Source of the DNA: an uncultured Clostridia bacterium
GTDB lineage: Bacteria; Bacillota; Clostridia; TANB77; CAG-508
Length of the DNA: 64,000 nucleotides
Reading direction: 5' to 3'
Assembly (NCBI GenBank): GCA_934130935.1
Contig: CAKOYQ010000008.1
Span: forward strand, 1 to 64,000
In this document: positions 40,538 through 50,386 of the stretch, piece after piece
Numbering within the stretch: the first letter of the stretch is position 1
Layout: every line of letters starts with the position of its first letter
Notes under the pieces: generated by a model
What the model saw: the letters and a program-made list of their open reading frames with translations, nothing else
The model's database searches: none
What the model was told of the DNA's origin: nothing
Program-made: the position numbers and the translations under genes

Positions 40538-41893
40538 CTATTGTTCACCATTTATAATTATGTTTTTCACACTTTCCACAATTAACTTTGTATTGTTTTT
40601 ATCTTTTATTTCTTTTTCAATTTTTTTACAAGCATGCATTACAGTTGAATGATCTCTATTACCAAAGTCCTCTCCTATCTTAGGATAAGACATATTTGCT
40701 ACTTCTCTGCAAAGATACATTGCAATTTGTCTTGGAAAAGCAATTTCATTTGAACGTTTGTTACTTGATAAATCATCTTTATTAATATTAAAGTATTTTG
40801 CAACAGTTTCTTTCACAAATTCTGATGAAAGAACTTTTTCACTTGCTGCTTTAAACTCATTTATAGTATTTTCTGCTAATTCTATTGTTATTGGAGTATG
40901 TGTTAGAGATGCTGTAGCTATAATTTTATTAAATACACCTTCTAATTCTCTAATATTTGAATCAATTTTATTAGCTATACTTGATAATATGTTGTCATCT
41001 ACAAGAATTTTTTCTTCTTGAGCTTTTTTTCGTAATATTGCTAAACGAGTTTCATAGTCTGGACAAGAAATATCTGCTAATAATCCCCATTCGAATCTTG
41101 ATTTTAGTCTATCTTCGAGAAACTGTATTTCTCTTGGTGGTTTATCACTTGAAATGATAATTTGTTTTTTGTCTTCATACAAAGCATTAAATGTGTGGAA
41201 AAATTCTTCTTGAACTCTTTCCTTTCCTGCAATGAATTGAATATCGTCAATTAATAGAACATCTATTGTTCTATATTTATTTCTAAATACTTCATTTTTA
41301 TTATCTTTAATAGCATTTATTAATTGATTAGTAAACTTTTCTGAGGTTACATATAGAATTTTTGCAGCTCTATTGTTTTGCAAAATTCTGTTCCCTATTG
41401 CTTGCATTAAATGAGTTTTTCCTAGTCCTACACCACCATATAAAAATAATGGATTGTAAGATTCACCAGGTTTGTCACCTACTGCTATAGCTGCAGCATG
41501 TGCAAAACGGTTGTTGTTTCCAACAACAAATGTGTCAAAAGTATATTTTGGATTAAGAGTTCTATTTGAAGTTTCAATTTCTGGTTCTTGAGAATATTGA
41601 TTGTTTGAAACTATAACTCCTTCACTTTCGCCACTTTTTCCATCTTCATAGGCAAATACAGAAACGGTCCAATCTTTATTTGTAATAAATTTGAAAGTAT
41701 TAAGAACTAGATCAGCATAGCGAGTTTCTAACATTTCTTTCGCATAAGGTGAACTAGCTTTTAAGACGATTTTGTTGTTAGTCATCTCAGTGATTGTCAT
41801 AGGACTAAACCAAGTTTCATAAGCAATTTGAGTTACTTCTTCTTTTAGCAGTTCTTTTGCTTGATTTAATAGTTCGTCTTTTTCAATTTGCAT
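40538..41893 (-). CDS. dnaA: Chromosomal replication initiator DnaA
   Basis: 451 residues from MQIEKDELLNQ; AAAGGATG precedes this ATG. A 38-codon upstream extension in frame is rejected because it runs through DnaA boxes. Domain I includes YETWFSPM; the AAA+ domain has Walker A GGVGLGKTHLMQAIG and Walker B LLIDDIQFI; domain IV has the DnaA signature GNRDHSTVMHACKKIE. It binds the boxes on both sides, melts oriC and probably represses its own gene through the boxes at 41928-41959. Confidence 0.98.
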   Translation of the reverse strand: MQIEKDELLNQAKELLKEEVTQIAYETWFSPMTITEMTNNKIVLKASSPYAKEMLETRYADLVLNTFKFITNKDWTVSVFAYEDGKSGESEGVIVSNNQYSQEPEIETSNRTLNPKYTFDTFVVGNNNRFAHAAAIAVGDKPGESYNPLFLYGGVGLGKTHLMQAIGNRILQNNRAAKILYVTSEKFTNQLINAIKDNKNEVFRNKYRTIDVLLIDDIQFIAGKERVQEEFFHTFNALYEDKKQIIISSDKPPREIQFLEDRLKSRFEWGLLADISCPDYETRLAILRKKAQEEKILVDDNILSSIANKIDSNIRELEGVFNKIIATASLTHTPITIELAENTINEFKAASEKVLSSEFVKETVAKYFNINKDDLSSNKRSNEIAFPRQIAMYLCREVANMSYPKIGEDFGNRDHSTVMHACKKIEKEIKDKNNTKLIVESVKNIIINGEQ

Positions 41894-41927
41894 ATTAAAA
41901 CATCCTTTCAAATAAAAAAATATAAAG

Positions 41928-42119
41928 TTATCCACAAAGTTTTCCACAGATGTGGATAACTTTGTAATAATAATGTAATAAACAAGGAATTTTCTACGAA
42001 CAGACATTTTTAAACAGTGTTTTTTATAAATCCCCTATCTTTTCTTTTTCAGTATAATATCAAAATTTTACACAATAAGTCAAGATGTTTGTGGATAAAT
42101 TAAAAAAAACTGTGGATAA
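41928..42119. other. oriC DnaA-box cluster upstream of dnaA
   Basis: Boxes at 41928-41936 (TTATCCACA), 41951-41959, 42090-42098 and 42111-42119 (TGTGGATAA), with further tgtggaaa variants to 42140. An A/T-only tract at about 42165-42260 follows and is a good candidate unwinding element ahead of the rpmH promoter. Confidence 0.85.
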
Positions 42120-42265
42120 TTATGAAAAATCTTGTGGAAAACTATAGTTTTATGACAAAATTATTACAAAAAAATAAAATTTTAATTTTTTATATAATAA
42201 TTTTTTTCAAAAAGCAATAGAGGAAATTATAGAAATTAAAAAAATTTAAATTTTATTAAAAAGTA

Positions 42266-42295
42266 TTGACAAATGCGAGAAATATGATGTATAAT
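42266..42295 (+). promoter_or_regulatory. Consensus promoter of rpmH-rnpA operon
   Basis: TTGACA and TATAAT, both perfect, with an 18-base spacer, about 80 bases before rpmH. Confidence 0.85.
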
Positions 42296-42373
42296 CGATA
42301 TACTTGTTATTTTGTAACAATTTTCCGAAATGGAATTAATATATAACTAAAACAGTAGGAGGTGCGATTATTA

Positions 42374-42508
42374 ATGAAAAGAACATTCCAACCAAAAAAT
42401 AGACAAAGAAAAAAGGAACATGGATTTATGAAAAGAATGTCAACAAAAGCAGGAAGAAATGTATTAAAAGCAAGAAGAGCAAAAGGAAGAAAGAAAATCT
42501 GTGCTTAG
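42374..42508 (+). CDS. rpmH: Ribosomal protein L34
   Basis: 44 residues: [18 protein letters not shown] at the start, [20 protein letters not shown] near the end, the near-invariant L34 sequence. AGGAGGTG lies upstream. First gene of the operon next to oriC, followed by a hairpin that may reduce readthrough into rnpA. Confidence 0.99.
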   Translation: MKRTFQPKNRQRKKEHGFMKRMSTKAGRNVLKARRAKGRKKICA

Positions 42509-42513
42509 CAACA

Positions 42514-42545
42514 AACTAAAGGTCTAGGCCTTTAGTTGTTTTCTT
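42514..42545 (+). terminator. Hairpin attenuator after rpmH
   Basis: aactaaagg and cctttagtt pair around a short loop, followed by gttttcttcttctt. The T run is interrupted, so it is probably a partial terminator that lets some transcription reach rnpA. Confidence 0.6.
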
Positions 42546-42580
42546 CTTCTTAGTAAAGCTCTTATTTTAGGGAGTAGAAA

Positions 42581-42937
42581 ATGAAGAAAACAAAAATGCT
42601 AAAAAAGAATTATGAGTTTAAAACAGTATTGTCAAAAGGAAAATTTTTTATTGGGAAAGAAATAGGAATTTGTATTTTAAAAAACAATAGAAAAAGGAAT
42701 TTTTTAGGAATTGCTATAGGTACAAAAAATGGAAAAGCTTTCCAGAGAAATAAAGCTAAAAGATTAATAAGAGAATGTTATACAAGGCTAGAAGAACAGT
42801 TAGTTGAAGGAAATAATATTGTAATATTAATGAATAAGAAATTTTGCATAGACAATATACAATTTTCAGAGATATTTAATGACATGAAAAATATATTTGA
42901 AGAGGCAAAAATTTTAAACAAAGAAGATGAAATATGA
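42581..42937 (+). CDS. rnpA: Ribonuclease P protein component
   Basis: 118 residues. It opens with KKNYEFKTVLSKGKF and carries the RNA-binding signature AFQRNKAKRLIRECYTR (near 64-80) typical of RnpA. It joins the RNase P RNA to mature tRNA 5' ends. Its TGA stop overlaps the yidD start (ATGA), so the pair is coupled. The RNA partner gene is not seen in the window. Confidence 0.97.
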   Translation: MKKTKMLKKNYEFKTVLSKGKFFIGKEIGICILKNNRKRNFLGIAIGTKNGKAFQRNKAKRLIRECYTRLEEQLVEGNNIVILMNKKFCIDNIQFSEIFNDMKNIFEEAKILNKEDEI

Positions 42938-43152
42938 AAAAAATATGTATATATTTAATTGAATGGTATCAAAAGAATATTTCAAAATTTTTAGAAAGCA
43001 AAAATATAAAATGCAAATATTATCCTACATGTTCAGAATACACAAAACAAGCCATAAAAAAATATGGAGTATTAAAAGGATGTGGATTGGGAACTGTAAG
43101 AATTTTAAAATGTAATCCTTTTTCTAAAGGAGGATATGACCCATTAAAATAG
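42934..43152 (+). CDS. yidD: Membrane insertion efficiency factor YidD
   Basis: 72 residues with an amphipathic N-terminus and the family core CKYYPTCSEYTKQAIKKYG, then GTVRILKCNPFSKGGYDP. Small cytoplasmic membrane-associated protein that aids YidC-dependent insertion. It overlaps rnpA by four bases and precedes yidC by 14. Confidence 0.97.
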   Translation: MKKICIYLIEWYQKNISKFLESKNIKCKYYPTCSEYTKQAIKKYGVLKGCGLGTVRILKCNPFSKGGYDPLK

Positions 43153-43166
43153 AAGGGGGAAGTTGA

Positions 43167-44147
43167 ATGATAGCATTTTTTGCCAATTTATTTGGATATG
43201 TATTAAATTTTATATATAATGTTGTTAAAAATTATGGTGTTGCAATTATAATTTTTTCAATATTAGTGAAGGTATTAATGATTCCAATTTCACTTAAACA
43301 GCAGAAAACAATGAAAAAATCAGCAAAAATACAAGCAAAAATGAAGGAAATACAATTCAAATATAAAAATAATCCTGAACAACTAAATCAAGCTACAATG
43401 GAGTTATATAAATCAGAAAATATGAGTCCATTTAGTGGATGTTTTAGTGCTATTGTACAAATAGTTTTGCTATTTGCGGTATTTTATTTAGTACGTTCAC
43501 CTCTTACGTATATGAAAAAAATAGATGAGAATGTAATAAATAAATATTCAAAAATAATTCATGAAAATGATTTAAGTACAAATAGTGCATATCCACAAAT
43601 AGAAATACTTAGAGAATTGGACAATGTTAAAGAATTAAAAAATAAAAAAACACCAGTAGAGGCAAATGAAGGCAATGAAAGTTCAGAAGAACAACAACAG
43701 GTAGATGAAAAAATAAAAGATTTATCAGAAATAAATGATGAAGAATTAAATAATTTATATATAAATATGGACTTTTTAGGACTTAATTTAGCTCAAGTAC
43801 CAACAAAAAGCTCAGATTGGAAGGCATATATAATTCCAATATTATATGTAATAACAGCTGTAATTTCGTTAAGAGTTGCAAATTCAACTCAATTAAAAGA
43901 TAAAAAGGTATCAAAAGAAGAGCAGGAAGAAAATAAAGACGAAAAGGCTTTAACAAAGCCAGAAGATGATTTTGATCCAATGGCTCAAATGAATAAAAAT
44001 ATGAATATGATGTTTCCAGTTATGTACCTAGCCGTAGCACTTATAGCACCTTTAGGACTAGCATTATATTGGTTAATGAATAGTTTATTAATGATTATAG
44101 AAAAATTAATTTTAAATAAGCTTTTAAAAGACGAGGAGGAAAATTAA
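43167..44147 (+). CDS. yidC: Membrane protein insertase YidC/OxaA
   Basis: 326 residues, Gram-positive type. An early helix (about 13-45) is followed by the cytoplasmic hairpin (KQQKTMKKSAKIQAKMKEIQ) and the membrane core with GCFSAIVQIVLLFAVFY. A charged extracytoplasmic insert (about 115-195, rich in E and K) and final helices precede a charged tail. There is no lipobox at the N-terminus, unlike B. subtilis SpoIIIJ. It inserts and folds membrane proteins, alone or with Sec. Gap of one base to khpB. Confidence 0.93.
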   Translation: MIAFFANLFGYVLNFIYNVVKNYGVAIIIFSILVKVLMIPISLKQQKTMKKSAKIQAKMKEIQFKYKNNPEQLNQATMELYKSENMSPFSGCFSAIVQIVLLFAVFYLVRSPLTYMKKIDENVINKYSKIIHENDLSTNSAYPQIEILRELDNVKELKNKKTPVEANEGNESSEEQQQVDEKIKDLSEINDEELNNLYINMDFLGLNLAQVPTKSSDWKAYIIPILYVITAVISLRVANSTQLKDKKVSKEEQEENKDEKALTKPEDDFDPMAQMNKNMNMMFPVMYLAVALIAPLGLALYWLMNSLLMIIEKLILNKLLKDEEEN

Positions 44148-44148
44148 G

Positions 44149-44820
44149 ATGGCAAAAAGTATAATTTCAGAAGGAAAAACAACAGCAGAAGCTATAGAGA
44201 AAGGGCTAAAAGCAATCGGTTTGCCAAAAGAATTAGTTGATATTAAAGTAATAGAAGAAAATAAAAAAAGTTTTTTTGACATATTAGCTCCAAAAGTTGT
44301 AAAAGTAGAATTAAAAGAAAAGGAAGCAAAAAAACCTGAGGAATTTGAGATAGAAACAACAGAGGAAGAACTTGAGACATCAAAAAATAAATTAGAAAAG
44401 TTTTTAGAAGAGTTTGTACAAAAATTAAATAATGAAGCAACTTATAAAGTTGAAATTAAAGAAAAATGTTTATATGTAACAATCAATGGTAAAAATATGG
44501 GAAACCTTATAGGATATAGGGGAGAAGCATTATATGCTTTAGAAAATATTTTAAAAGCAATGGCTAACCAAAATTCAGAAAATAGAGTAATTGTTAGATT
44601 AGACATAGAAAATTATAAAGAAAAAAGAATAAAAACATTGCAAGAATTTGCCAGCAAAAAAGCAAAAATTGTTGAAAAAACTGGAAAGATGATAACACTA
44701 GAACCTATGCAGGCGTATGAAAGAAAAGTAATTCATAGTTTTTTACAAGATAATCCAAATGTAGAGACTAGAAGTATAGGACAAGATCCAAGAAGAAGAA
44801 TTGTAATTTCAAAAAAATAA
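44149..44820 (+). CDS. khpB: RNA-binding protein KhpB/Jag
   Basis: 223 residues in the order Jag-N (about 1-50), Glu/Lys-rich linker, KH (about 95-150, with GKNMGNLIGYRGEALYALE) and R3H (about 160-222, ending DPRRRIVISKK). KhpB binds RNA, in other Firmicutes together with KhpA. It has the normal place after yidC. A hairpin follows before mnmE. Confidence 0.95.
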   Translation: MAKSIISEGKTTAEAIEKGLKAIGLPKELVDIKVIEENKKSFFDILAPKVVKVELKEKEAKKPEEFEIETTEEELETSKNKLEKFLEEFVQKLNNEATYKVEIKEKCLYVTINGKNMGNLIGYRGEALYALENILKAMANQNSENRVIVRLDIENYKEKRIKTLQEFASKKAKIVEKTGKMITLEPMQAYERKVIHSFLQDNPNVETRSIGQDPRRRIVISKK

Positions 44821-44831
44821 TAAAAATCAGA

Positions 44832-44899
44832 AGTCAAAGTTCAGATTTTAATCATGCATAAGATAAATGCATAAGATTAATTTAACTTTGGCTTTTTAT
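44832..44899 (+). terminator. Attenuator-like hairpin between khpB and mnmE
   Basis: agtcaaagtt (44832-44841) pairs with aactttggct (44884-44893), extended inward by ttttaatc with agattaatt, and is followed by ctttttatt. The loop contains gcataagat twice, four bases apart. It may limit readthrough into mnmE. Confidence 0.6.
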
Positions 44900-44920
44900 T
44901 ATATAAAAAGGAGGAAAATC

Positions 44921-46291
44921 ATGAGTACAATAGTATCAATATCTACAGCACCAGGTATTGGAGGTATAGGAATAATAAGAATGAGTGGAGAAAAAACATT
45001 TGAAATATTAGGAAAAATATTCAAGGCAAAAATACCAAAAAAAATAGAAGAAATAGATGGGTATACCATGAAATATGGGCATATTGTAGAAGATGATGAA
45101 ATAATTGATGAGGTTTTAGTATCTTTTTTTAAATCGCCCAAAAGCTATACAACAGAAGATATGTGCGAAATTAATTCGCATGGGGGAAATGTAGTAGTTA
45201 AGAGAATTCTTGAATTATGTCTTAAGTATGGTGCAAATTTAGCGGAACCAGGAGGATTTACAAAAAGAGCATTTTTGAATGGGAGAATAGATTTAACACA
45301 AGCAGAGTCTGTTGTAGATATAATAAATGCAAAGTCAGATAAAGAGGCTAGAAGTGGAATAAAGCAACTGGAGGGATATTTATCAAAAGAAATAAAAAAT
45401 ATAAAAAAAGAAATATTAGATGTTCTTGTAAATATAGAAGTAACAATAGATTATCCTGAATATGATACTCCAGAAGTTCAAGAAAACGAATTAAGGAAAA
45501 TGCTTGATAGCGTAGGAGGTAAGCTAGAAAAATTAGAAAAGTCTTTTGATAATGGAAAAATAATAAAAGAAGGAATAAAGACTACAATTATTGGAAAGCC
45601 AAATGCAGGAAAATCTTCACTTTTAAATGCTATATTAAAGGAAGATAGAGCGATCGTAACTGATATTGCAGGAACCACAAGAGATACAATAGAGGAGTAT
45701 GTAACAGTTAATGGGGTTCCTTTAAAATTAGTGGATACTGCTGGAATAAGAAAGGCATCTGATGAGGTTGAAAAAATTGGAGTAGCGAAATCTTTAAAAC
45801 AAGCGGAAGAATCTGATTTAATTATTGCAATTTTTGACAGTTCAATGCAATTAACAGAAGAGGATATAGAGATTTTGGATTTAATAAAAAATAAAAAATC
45901 AATTATTTTATTAAATAAATCAGATTTAAATTCGAAAATTTCTGAAAAAGATGAAAGATTTACATCTATTACTCCAAATATAATTAAGATTTCTGCATTA
46001 AATAAAACAGGAATAGATTTATTATACCAAAAAATTGCAGATATGTTTAATTTAAATGAGATTAATTTGGAAAATGAAATATTAATTACAAATATACGTC
46101 ACAAGAATATAATTTCAAAAGCCATAGAAAATGTTAGAAAGGCCATAGAGGCATTAAATATGAATATGCCTATTGATATTATTACTATTTATATAAAAGA
46201 CATTTTAGAGGATTTAGGAGAGATTACAGGAGAGGTTGTAACTGAAGATATAATTAATGAAATTTTTTCTAAATTTTGTTTAGGAAAATAA
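44921..46291 (+). CDS. mnmE: tRNA modification GTPase MnmE
   Basis: 456 residues from MSTIVSIST; GGAGG lies 6 bases upstream, and an 18-codon upstream extension through the hairpin is rejected. The N-terminal tetrahydrofolate-binding domain has APGIGGIGIIRMSGE. The helical domain holds a G domain with GKPNAGKSSLLNA, DTAGIRK and LNKSDL, and the C-terminus is CLGK, the catalytic C-x-G-K. With MnmG it makes the cmnm5 modification at wobble U34. Confidence 0.97.
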   Translation: MSTIVSISTAPGIGGIGIIRMSGEKTFEILGKIFKAKIPKKIEEIDGYTMKYGHIVEDDEIIDEVLVSFFKSPKSYTTEDMCEINSHGGNVVVKRILELCLKYGANLAEPGGFTKRAFLNGRIDLTQAESVVDIINAKSDKEARSGIKQLEGYLSKEIKNIKKEILDVLVNIEVTIDYPEYDTPEVQENELRKMLDSVGGKLEKLEKSFDNGKIIKEGIKTTIIGKPNAGKSSLLNAILKEDRAIVTDIAGTTRDTIEEYVTVNGVPLKLVDTAGIRKASDEVEKIGVAKSLKQAEESDLIIAIFDSSMQLTEEDIEILDLIKNKKSIILLNKSDLNSKISEKDERFTSITPNIIKISALNKTGIDLLYQKIADMFNLNEINLENEILITNIRHKNIISKAIENVRKAIEALNMNMPIDIITIYIKDILEDLGEITGEVVTEDIINEIFSKFCLGK

Positions 46292-46479
46292 TTTGAAAAA
46301 ACTAATAATAAAAAATATTATAGAGCCATCAGAATCAAAAATCAGACGTTTTGAAATAAAAAACGGATAGTTTGTTGCAAAAAAACAAAAATACAAATAT
46401 GACGATTTTGAAAACAAATAGACATATATGATGAAAAATAAAAATTAAAATAAGAAATAATAAGAAGGGAATGAAAAAA

Positions 46480-48363
46480 ATGAGTACATATTATGCGGGA
46501 GAATATGATGTAATAGTAATAGGAGCAGGACATGCAGGATGTGAAGCTGCGTTAGCATCAGCAAGACTTGGAATGAGAACAGCTATATTTTCAATAAGTT
46601 TAGAAGCTGTTGCAAATATGCCATGTAATCCACATATAGGTGGAAGTTCAAAAGGACATCTAGTAAGAGAAATAGATGCTTTGGGCGGAGAAATGGGGAA
46701 AAATATAGATAAAACAATGATTCAAATAAAAATGCTAAATACTTCAAAAGGTCCAGCTGTCCATTCTTTAAGAGCGCAAGCAGATAGAAAAAAATACCAA
46801 ATGGAGATGAAACATACTTTAGAACAACAAGATAATCTTGATGTTAAGCAAGCTGAAATAGTTGACATAAAGATAGAAAATAATAAAGTTAAATCAATAG
46901 AAACGGATATTGGTGCAATATATAATGTAAAATCTATAATAGTTGCTACTGGAACATATTTAAAAGGAAAAATTTTCATAGGAGATTATTCAAAAGAAAG
47001 TGGCCCAGATGGCGTATTTCCAGCTAATAAGCTATCTGAATGTTTAAAAAAATTAGGTGTGAATTTAGTTAGATTTAAAACTGGAACACCAGCAAGAATT
47101 AATAAAAAAAGTATAGACTTTTCAAAAATGGAAGTACAAAAAGGAGATACAGATATAATACCATTTTCATTTGAAGATAAAATGAAAGAATTTGAACAAG
47201 TAGATTGTTGGTTAACTTATACAAATGCAGAAACTCGTAGAATAATAATGGAAAATTTACACAGATCACCATTATATGCAGGAGAAATAGAGGGTACTGG
47301 TCCAAGATATTGTCCATCAATAGAAGATAAAATTGTTAGATTTGCAGATAAAGAAAGGCACCAAGTATTTGTAGAACCAATAGGAAGAGATACAGATGAA
47401 ATGTATATACAGGGAATGAGTTCATCTCTTCCAGAAGATGTACAAATAGCAGTGTACAGGACAATTCCTGGATTAGAGCAGTGTGAGTTTACGCGACCTG
47501 CATATGCAATAGAATATGATTGTATAGACCCAGCAGATTTAAAATTGTCATTAGAATATAAGAAAATTGATGGACTATTTTTTGCTGGTCAAACAAATGG
47601 AACATCAGGGTATGAAGAGGCTGCTTGCCAGGGATTAATTGCAGGAATAAATGCAACTCAAAAAATTAAGGGGAAAGAACCAGTAATTTTAGATAGAACA
47701 GAAGCATATATAGGTGTTTTAATTGATGATATTGTTACAAAAGGAACAAATGAACCTTATAGAATGATGACGTCAAGAGCAGAATACAGGCTACTTTTAA
47801 GACAAGATAATGCAGATTTGAGATTAACTGAAAAAGGATATGAAATTGGATTAATTTCAAAAGAAAGATATGCTAAATTTTTAGATAAGAAACAAAAAAT
47901 AGAAACAGAAAAGAAAAGATTAGAAGATACTATAGTAAAACCAACACAAGAAGTTAATACTTTTTTAAAAGAGCATGGAACATCTGAATTAACTACAGGT
48001 TCAAGACTTTCAGAGTTATTAAAAAGAGCAGAAATTACATATGATTCACTTGCAATAATTGATAAAAACAGACCAGAACTAGGAGAGCAAGTCAAAGAAG
48101 AGGTTGAGATTCAGGTTAAATACAATGGATATATAAAGATGCAGGAAGAACAAGTGGAAAAGTTTAAGAAAATGGAAAAAAAGTTATTGCCTGAAGATTT
48201 AGATTATAACAGCATAAAAGGAATCAGTTTAGAAGCTAGGCAGAAGCTTAACAAGCATAAACCTAATTCAATAGGACAAGCTTCTAGAATTTCTGGAGTT
48301 TCTCCAGCTGATATATCTGTATTACTTGTATTTTTACGTACATTATCTAATAAAAATCTTTAA
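46480..48363 (+). CDS. mnmG: tRNA uridine modification enzyme MnmG (GidA)
   Basis: About 627 residues from [19 protein letters not shown] is 10 bases before this ATG and only one base before an ATG three codons earlier. FAD-binding [17 protein letters not shown] near the start, [27 protein letters not shown], and the C-terminal helical domain with [16 protein letters not shown] are all typical. It is the FAD partner of MnmE, which lies 190 bases upstream across a gap with no recognisable feature. Confidence 0.97.
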   Translation: MSTYYAGEYDVIVIGAGHAGCEAALASARLGMRTAIFSISLEAVANMPCNPHIGGSSKGHLVREIDALGGEMGKNIDKTMIQIKMLNTSKGPAVHSLRAQADRKKYQMEMKHTLEQQDNLDVKQAEIVDIKIENNKVKSIETDIGAIYNVKSIIVATGTYLKGKIFIGDYSKESGPDGVFPANKLSECLKKLGVNLVRFKTGTPARINKKSIDFSKMEVQKGDTDIIPFSFEDKMKEFEQVDCWLTYTNAETRRIIMENLHRSPLYAGEIEGTGPRYCPSIEDKIVRFADKERHQVFVEPIGRDTDEMYIQGMSSSLPEDVQIAVYRTIPGLEQCEFTRPAYAIEYDCIDPADLKLSLEYKKIDGLFFAGQTNGTSGYEEAACQGLIAGINATQKIKGKEPVILDRTEAYIGVLIDDIVTKGTNEPYRMMTSRAEYRLLLRQDNADLRLTEKGYEIGLISKERYAKFLDKKQKIETEKKRLEDTIVKPTQEVNTFLKEHGTSELTTGSRLSELLKRAEITYDSLAIIDKNRPELGEQVKEEVEIQVKYNGYIKMQEEQVEKFKKMEKKLLPEDLDYNSIKGISLEARQKLNKHKPNSIGQASRISGVSPADISVLLVFLRTLSNKNL

Positions 48364-48408
48364 AAAAGAGTGTTTAATTAAATATATATAATAAAAGGAG
48401 AGTAAATA

Positions 48409-49131
48409 ATGGAAGAAGAAGAATTTTTTGAAAGTATTCAAAAAAAATCAGAAGATTTAAATATTCATTTTTCTGTGGAGCAACAAGAACAGTTTTTCGA
48501 ATATATGAAATTATTGATTGAGTGGAATAAAAAAATGAATTTGACAACTATTGTTGAACCAGAAGAGATTATTTTGAAGCATTTTATAGATTCAATTACA
48601 ATTTTAAAAGAGATAAAAGATAATTCAAAATTAGTTGATGTGGGAACTGGTGCAGGATTTCCAGGTATCCCTCTTAGCATTATGAATTCTACAATTAAAA
48701 CAACTCTTGTAGATTCACTAAATAAAAGATTGATTTTTTTACAAGAGGTAGTTGAACATTTAGGGTTAAAAAATATAGAAATAATTCATGCAAGAGCTGA
48801 AGATTTAGGCCAAAACAAAAAGTATAGAGAAAGTTTTGATGTTGCAACATCACGAGCTGTAGCAAATTTATCTACATTATCAGAGTATTTAATACCGCTT
48901 GTGAAAATTAATGGAAAAGTTATTAGTATGAAAGCGGCTAATGCACAAGAGGAAATAAATCAAGCTAAAAAGGCTATAGAGATATTAGGAGGGCGAATAG
49001 AAAAAATTGATGAATTTTATTTACCACAGAGTAATATAAAAAGAACAATAATAGTTATTGATAAGAAAAAGATTACTCCTAATAAGTATCCAAGAAAGGC
49101 TGGAATACCAAGCAAAGAACCAATCCAATAG
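48409..49131 (+). CDS. rsmG: 16S rRNA 7-methylguanosine methyltransferase RsmG
   Basis: 240 residues. The SAM-binding motif VDVGTGAGFPGIPLSI is near 78-93, and NLTTIVEPEEIILKHFIDSI precedes it. It methylates G527 of 16S rRNA in known members. GGAGAG is upstream. It is the last gene of the mnm block before the palindromic element. Confidence 0.96.
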   Translation: MEEEEFFESIQKKSEDLNIHFSVEQQEQFFEYMKLLIEWNKKMNLTTIVEPEEIILKHFIDSITILKEIKDNSKLVDVGTGAGFPGIPLSIMNSTIKTTLVDSLNKRLIFLQEVVEHLGLKNIEIIHARAEDLGQNKKYRESFDVATSRAVANLSTLSEYLIPLVKINGKVISMKAANAQEEINQAKKAIEILGGRIEKIDEFYLPQSNIKRTIIVIDKKKITPNKYPRKAGIPSKEPIQ

Positions 49132-49161
49132 ACGAGAAATTGTAAAAAAATAGATTCTAAA

Positions 49162-49451
49162 AATAAGTTGTACACTTGAATTTGTAACCTACAGCAGTGC
49201 CTATAAATCCAATGCATAAAATAAATGAAGGATTTTGTGTATCTAATCTTAACACTAGAAGTTTTTATAGAATCAAATGAGGAATGTTCACGGGCAAACT
49301 TAAGGATAAGTTTGGGCCTGAGTGAAAGAGGCTCATTTGATTCTATTAGAACTTCTGTGGTAAGATTGGCTTACCCAAAATCTGGAATGTTTTTTATGCA
49401 TTGGATTTATAGGCACTGCTGTAGGTTACAAATTCAAGTGTACAACTTATT
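49162..49451. repeat. 290-bp palindromic element (60-bp perfect arms)
   Basis: 49162-49221 and 49392-49451 are perfect inverted copies. The interior continues the palindrome at roughly three-quarters identity (gaatcaaatgag with ctcatttgattc; caaactta with taagtttg) up to a centre near 49306. The whole could fold into one long hairpin. ORFs on both strands share MHWIYRHCC, which is only a result of the symmetry. It is probably a MITE-like insertion or a mobile structured RNA, since rsmG-parA gaps are normally short. Confidence 0.93.
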
Positions 49452-49490
49452 ATTTAAAAACAAAAAAATGAATTAAAAATATAAAATCTA

Positions 49491-49525
49491 TTGACATATT
49501 TTTAAAAATTATATATCATTATAAT
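49491..49525 (+). promoter_or_regulatory. Predicted promoter of parA-parB
   Basis: A perfect TTGACA followed by TATCAT after 17 bases, or by TATAAT after 23. It lies between the palindrome and the AAAGGAATGA ribosome site of parA. Confidence 0.6.
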
Positions 49526-49578
49526 GAAATTTTACAAAAGTAAAATCTATGCTTTTAAAGAAAGGAATGACGTAAAGT

Positions 49579-50340
49579 ATGGGAAAAGTAATATCAGTGG
49601 CAAATCAAAAAGGTGGAGTCGGAAAAACAACAACAACAGTTAATTTAAGCACTTTATTAGCTAAAAAAGGAAAAAAAGTATTGTTAATAGATACTGATCC
49701 ACAAGGAAATGCAACAAGCGGATTAGGAGTTACTAAAGAGTTGGAAAATTCGGTATATGACATATTAGTTGGTGAAATAGGATTTGATGAGACAATACAA
49801 GAAACAGCAATTAAAAATCTAAAAATTTGTCCATCAAACATAAGTTTGGCGGGTGCTGAAGTAGAGCTTGTTTCTATGATGTCCAGAGAACAAAGACTAA
49901 AAACAAAATTAGATGTAATTAAAGATCAATATGATTACATATTAATAGATTGTCCGCCATCTTTAGGATTAATAACATTAAATGCATTTACTGCATCAGA
50001 TAGTGTTTTAATACCAGTACAATGTGAGTATTTTGCTCTTGAAGGATTAGGACAATTATTAAATACTGTAAATTTAGTAAAAAAACACTTAAATAAAAAT
50101 TTGGAAATAGAAGGAGCTTTATTAACAATGTATGATGCGAGGACAAATCTTTCTAACCAAGTAGTAAAAGAAGTTAAAAAATATTTTGAGAATAAAGTAT
50201 ATAAAACAGTAATACCAAGAAATGTAAGATTAAGTGAGGCTCCAAGTTATGGAATGCCAATTTCTATATATGATGCAAGATCTAAAGGAGCTAAGGCATA
50301 TGACAAACTGACAAAAGAATTTTTGAAGAATAATGCATAA
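49579..50340 (+). CDS. parA: Chromosome partitioning ATPase ParA (Soj)
   Basis: 253 residues. Deviant Walker A KGGVGKTTTTVNLS (10-23), LIDTDPQGNATSGLG, and ILIDCPPSLGLITLNA are all present. It works with ParB to segregate origins and, in Firmicutes, to tune DnaA. It is followed by parB after 46 bases. Confidence 0.97.
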   Translation: MGKVISVANQKGGVGKTTTTVNLSTLLAKKGKKVLLIDTDPQGNATSGLGVTKELENSVYDILVGEIGFDETIQETAIKNLKICPSNISLAGAEVELVSMMSREQRLKTKLDVIKDQYDYILIDCPPSLGLITLNAFTASDSVLIPVQCEYFALEGLGQLLNTVNLVKKHLNKNLEIEGALLTMYDARTNLSNQVVKEVKKYFENKVYKTVIPRNVRLSEAPSYGMPISIYDARSKGAKAYDKLTKEFLKNNA

Positions 50341-50386
50341 ACTTTAAAATGTGAAAAATTGAATAAAAAGATTAGGGGGAATAACT

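Noticed and set aside
41894..42007. 38-codon N-terminal extension of DnaA
   Set aside because: It crosses two DnaA boxes, has no family similarity, and the ATG at 41893 has its own AAAGGATG site.
44867..44920. 18-codon N-terminal extension of MnmE
   Set aside because: It lies in the attenuator hairpin; the ATG at 44921 follows GGAGG and begins with the conserved MSTIVSIST.
49225..49476. 83-codon ORF inside the palindromic element (and its minus-strand twin to 49017)
   Set aside because: The shared residues MHWIYRHCC arise from the inverted repeat itself; no ribosome site or protein family is seen.
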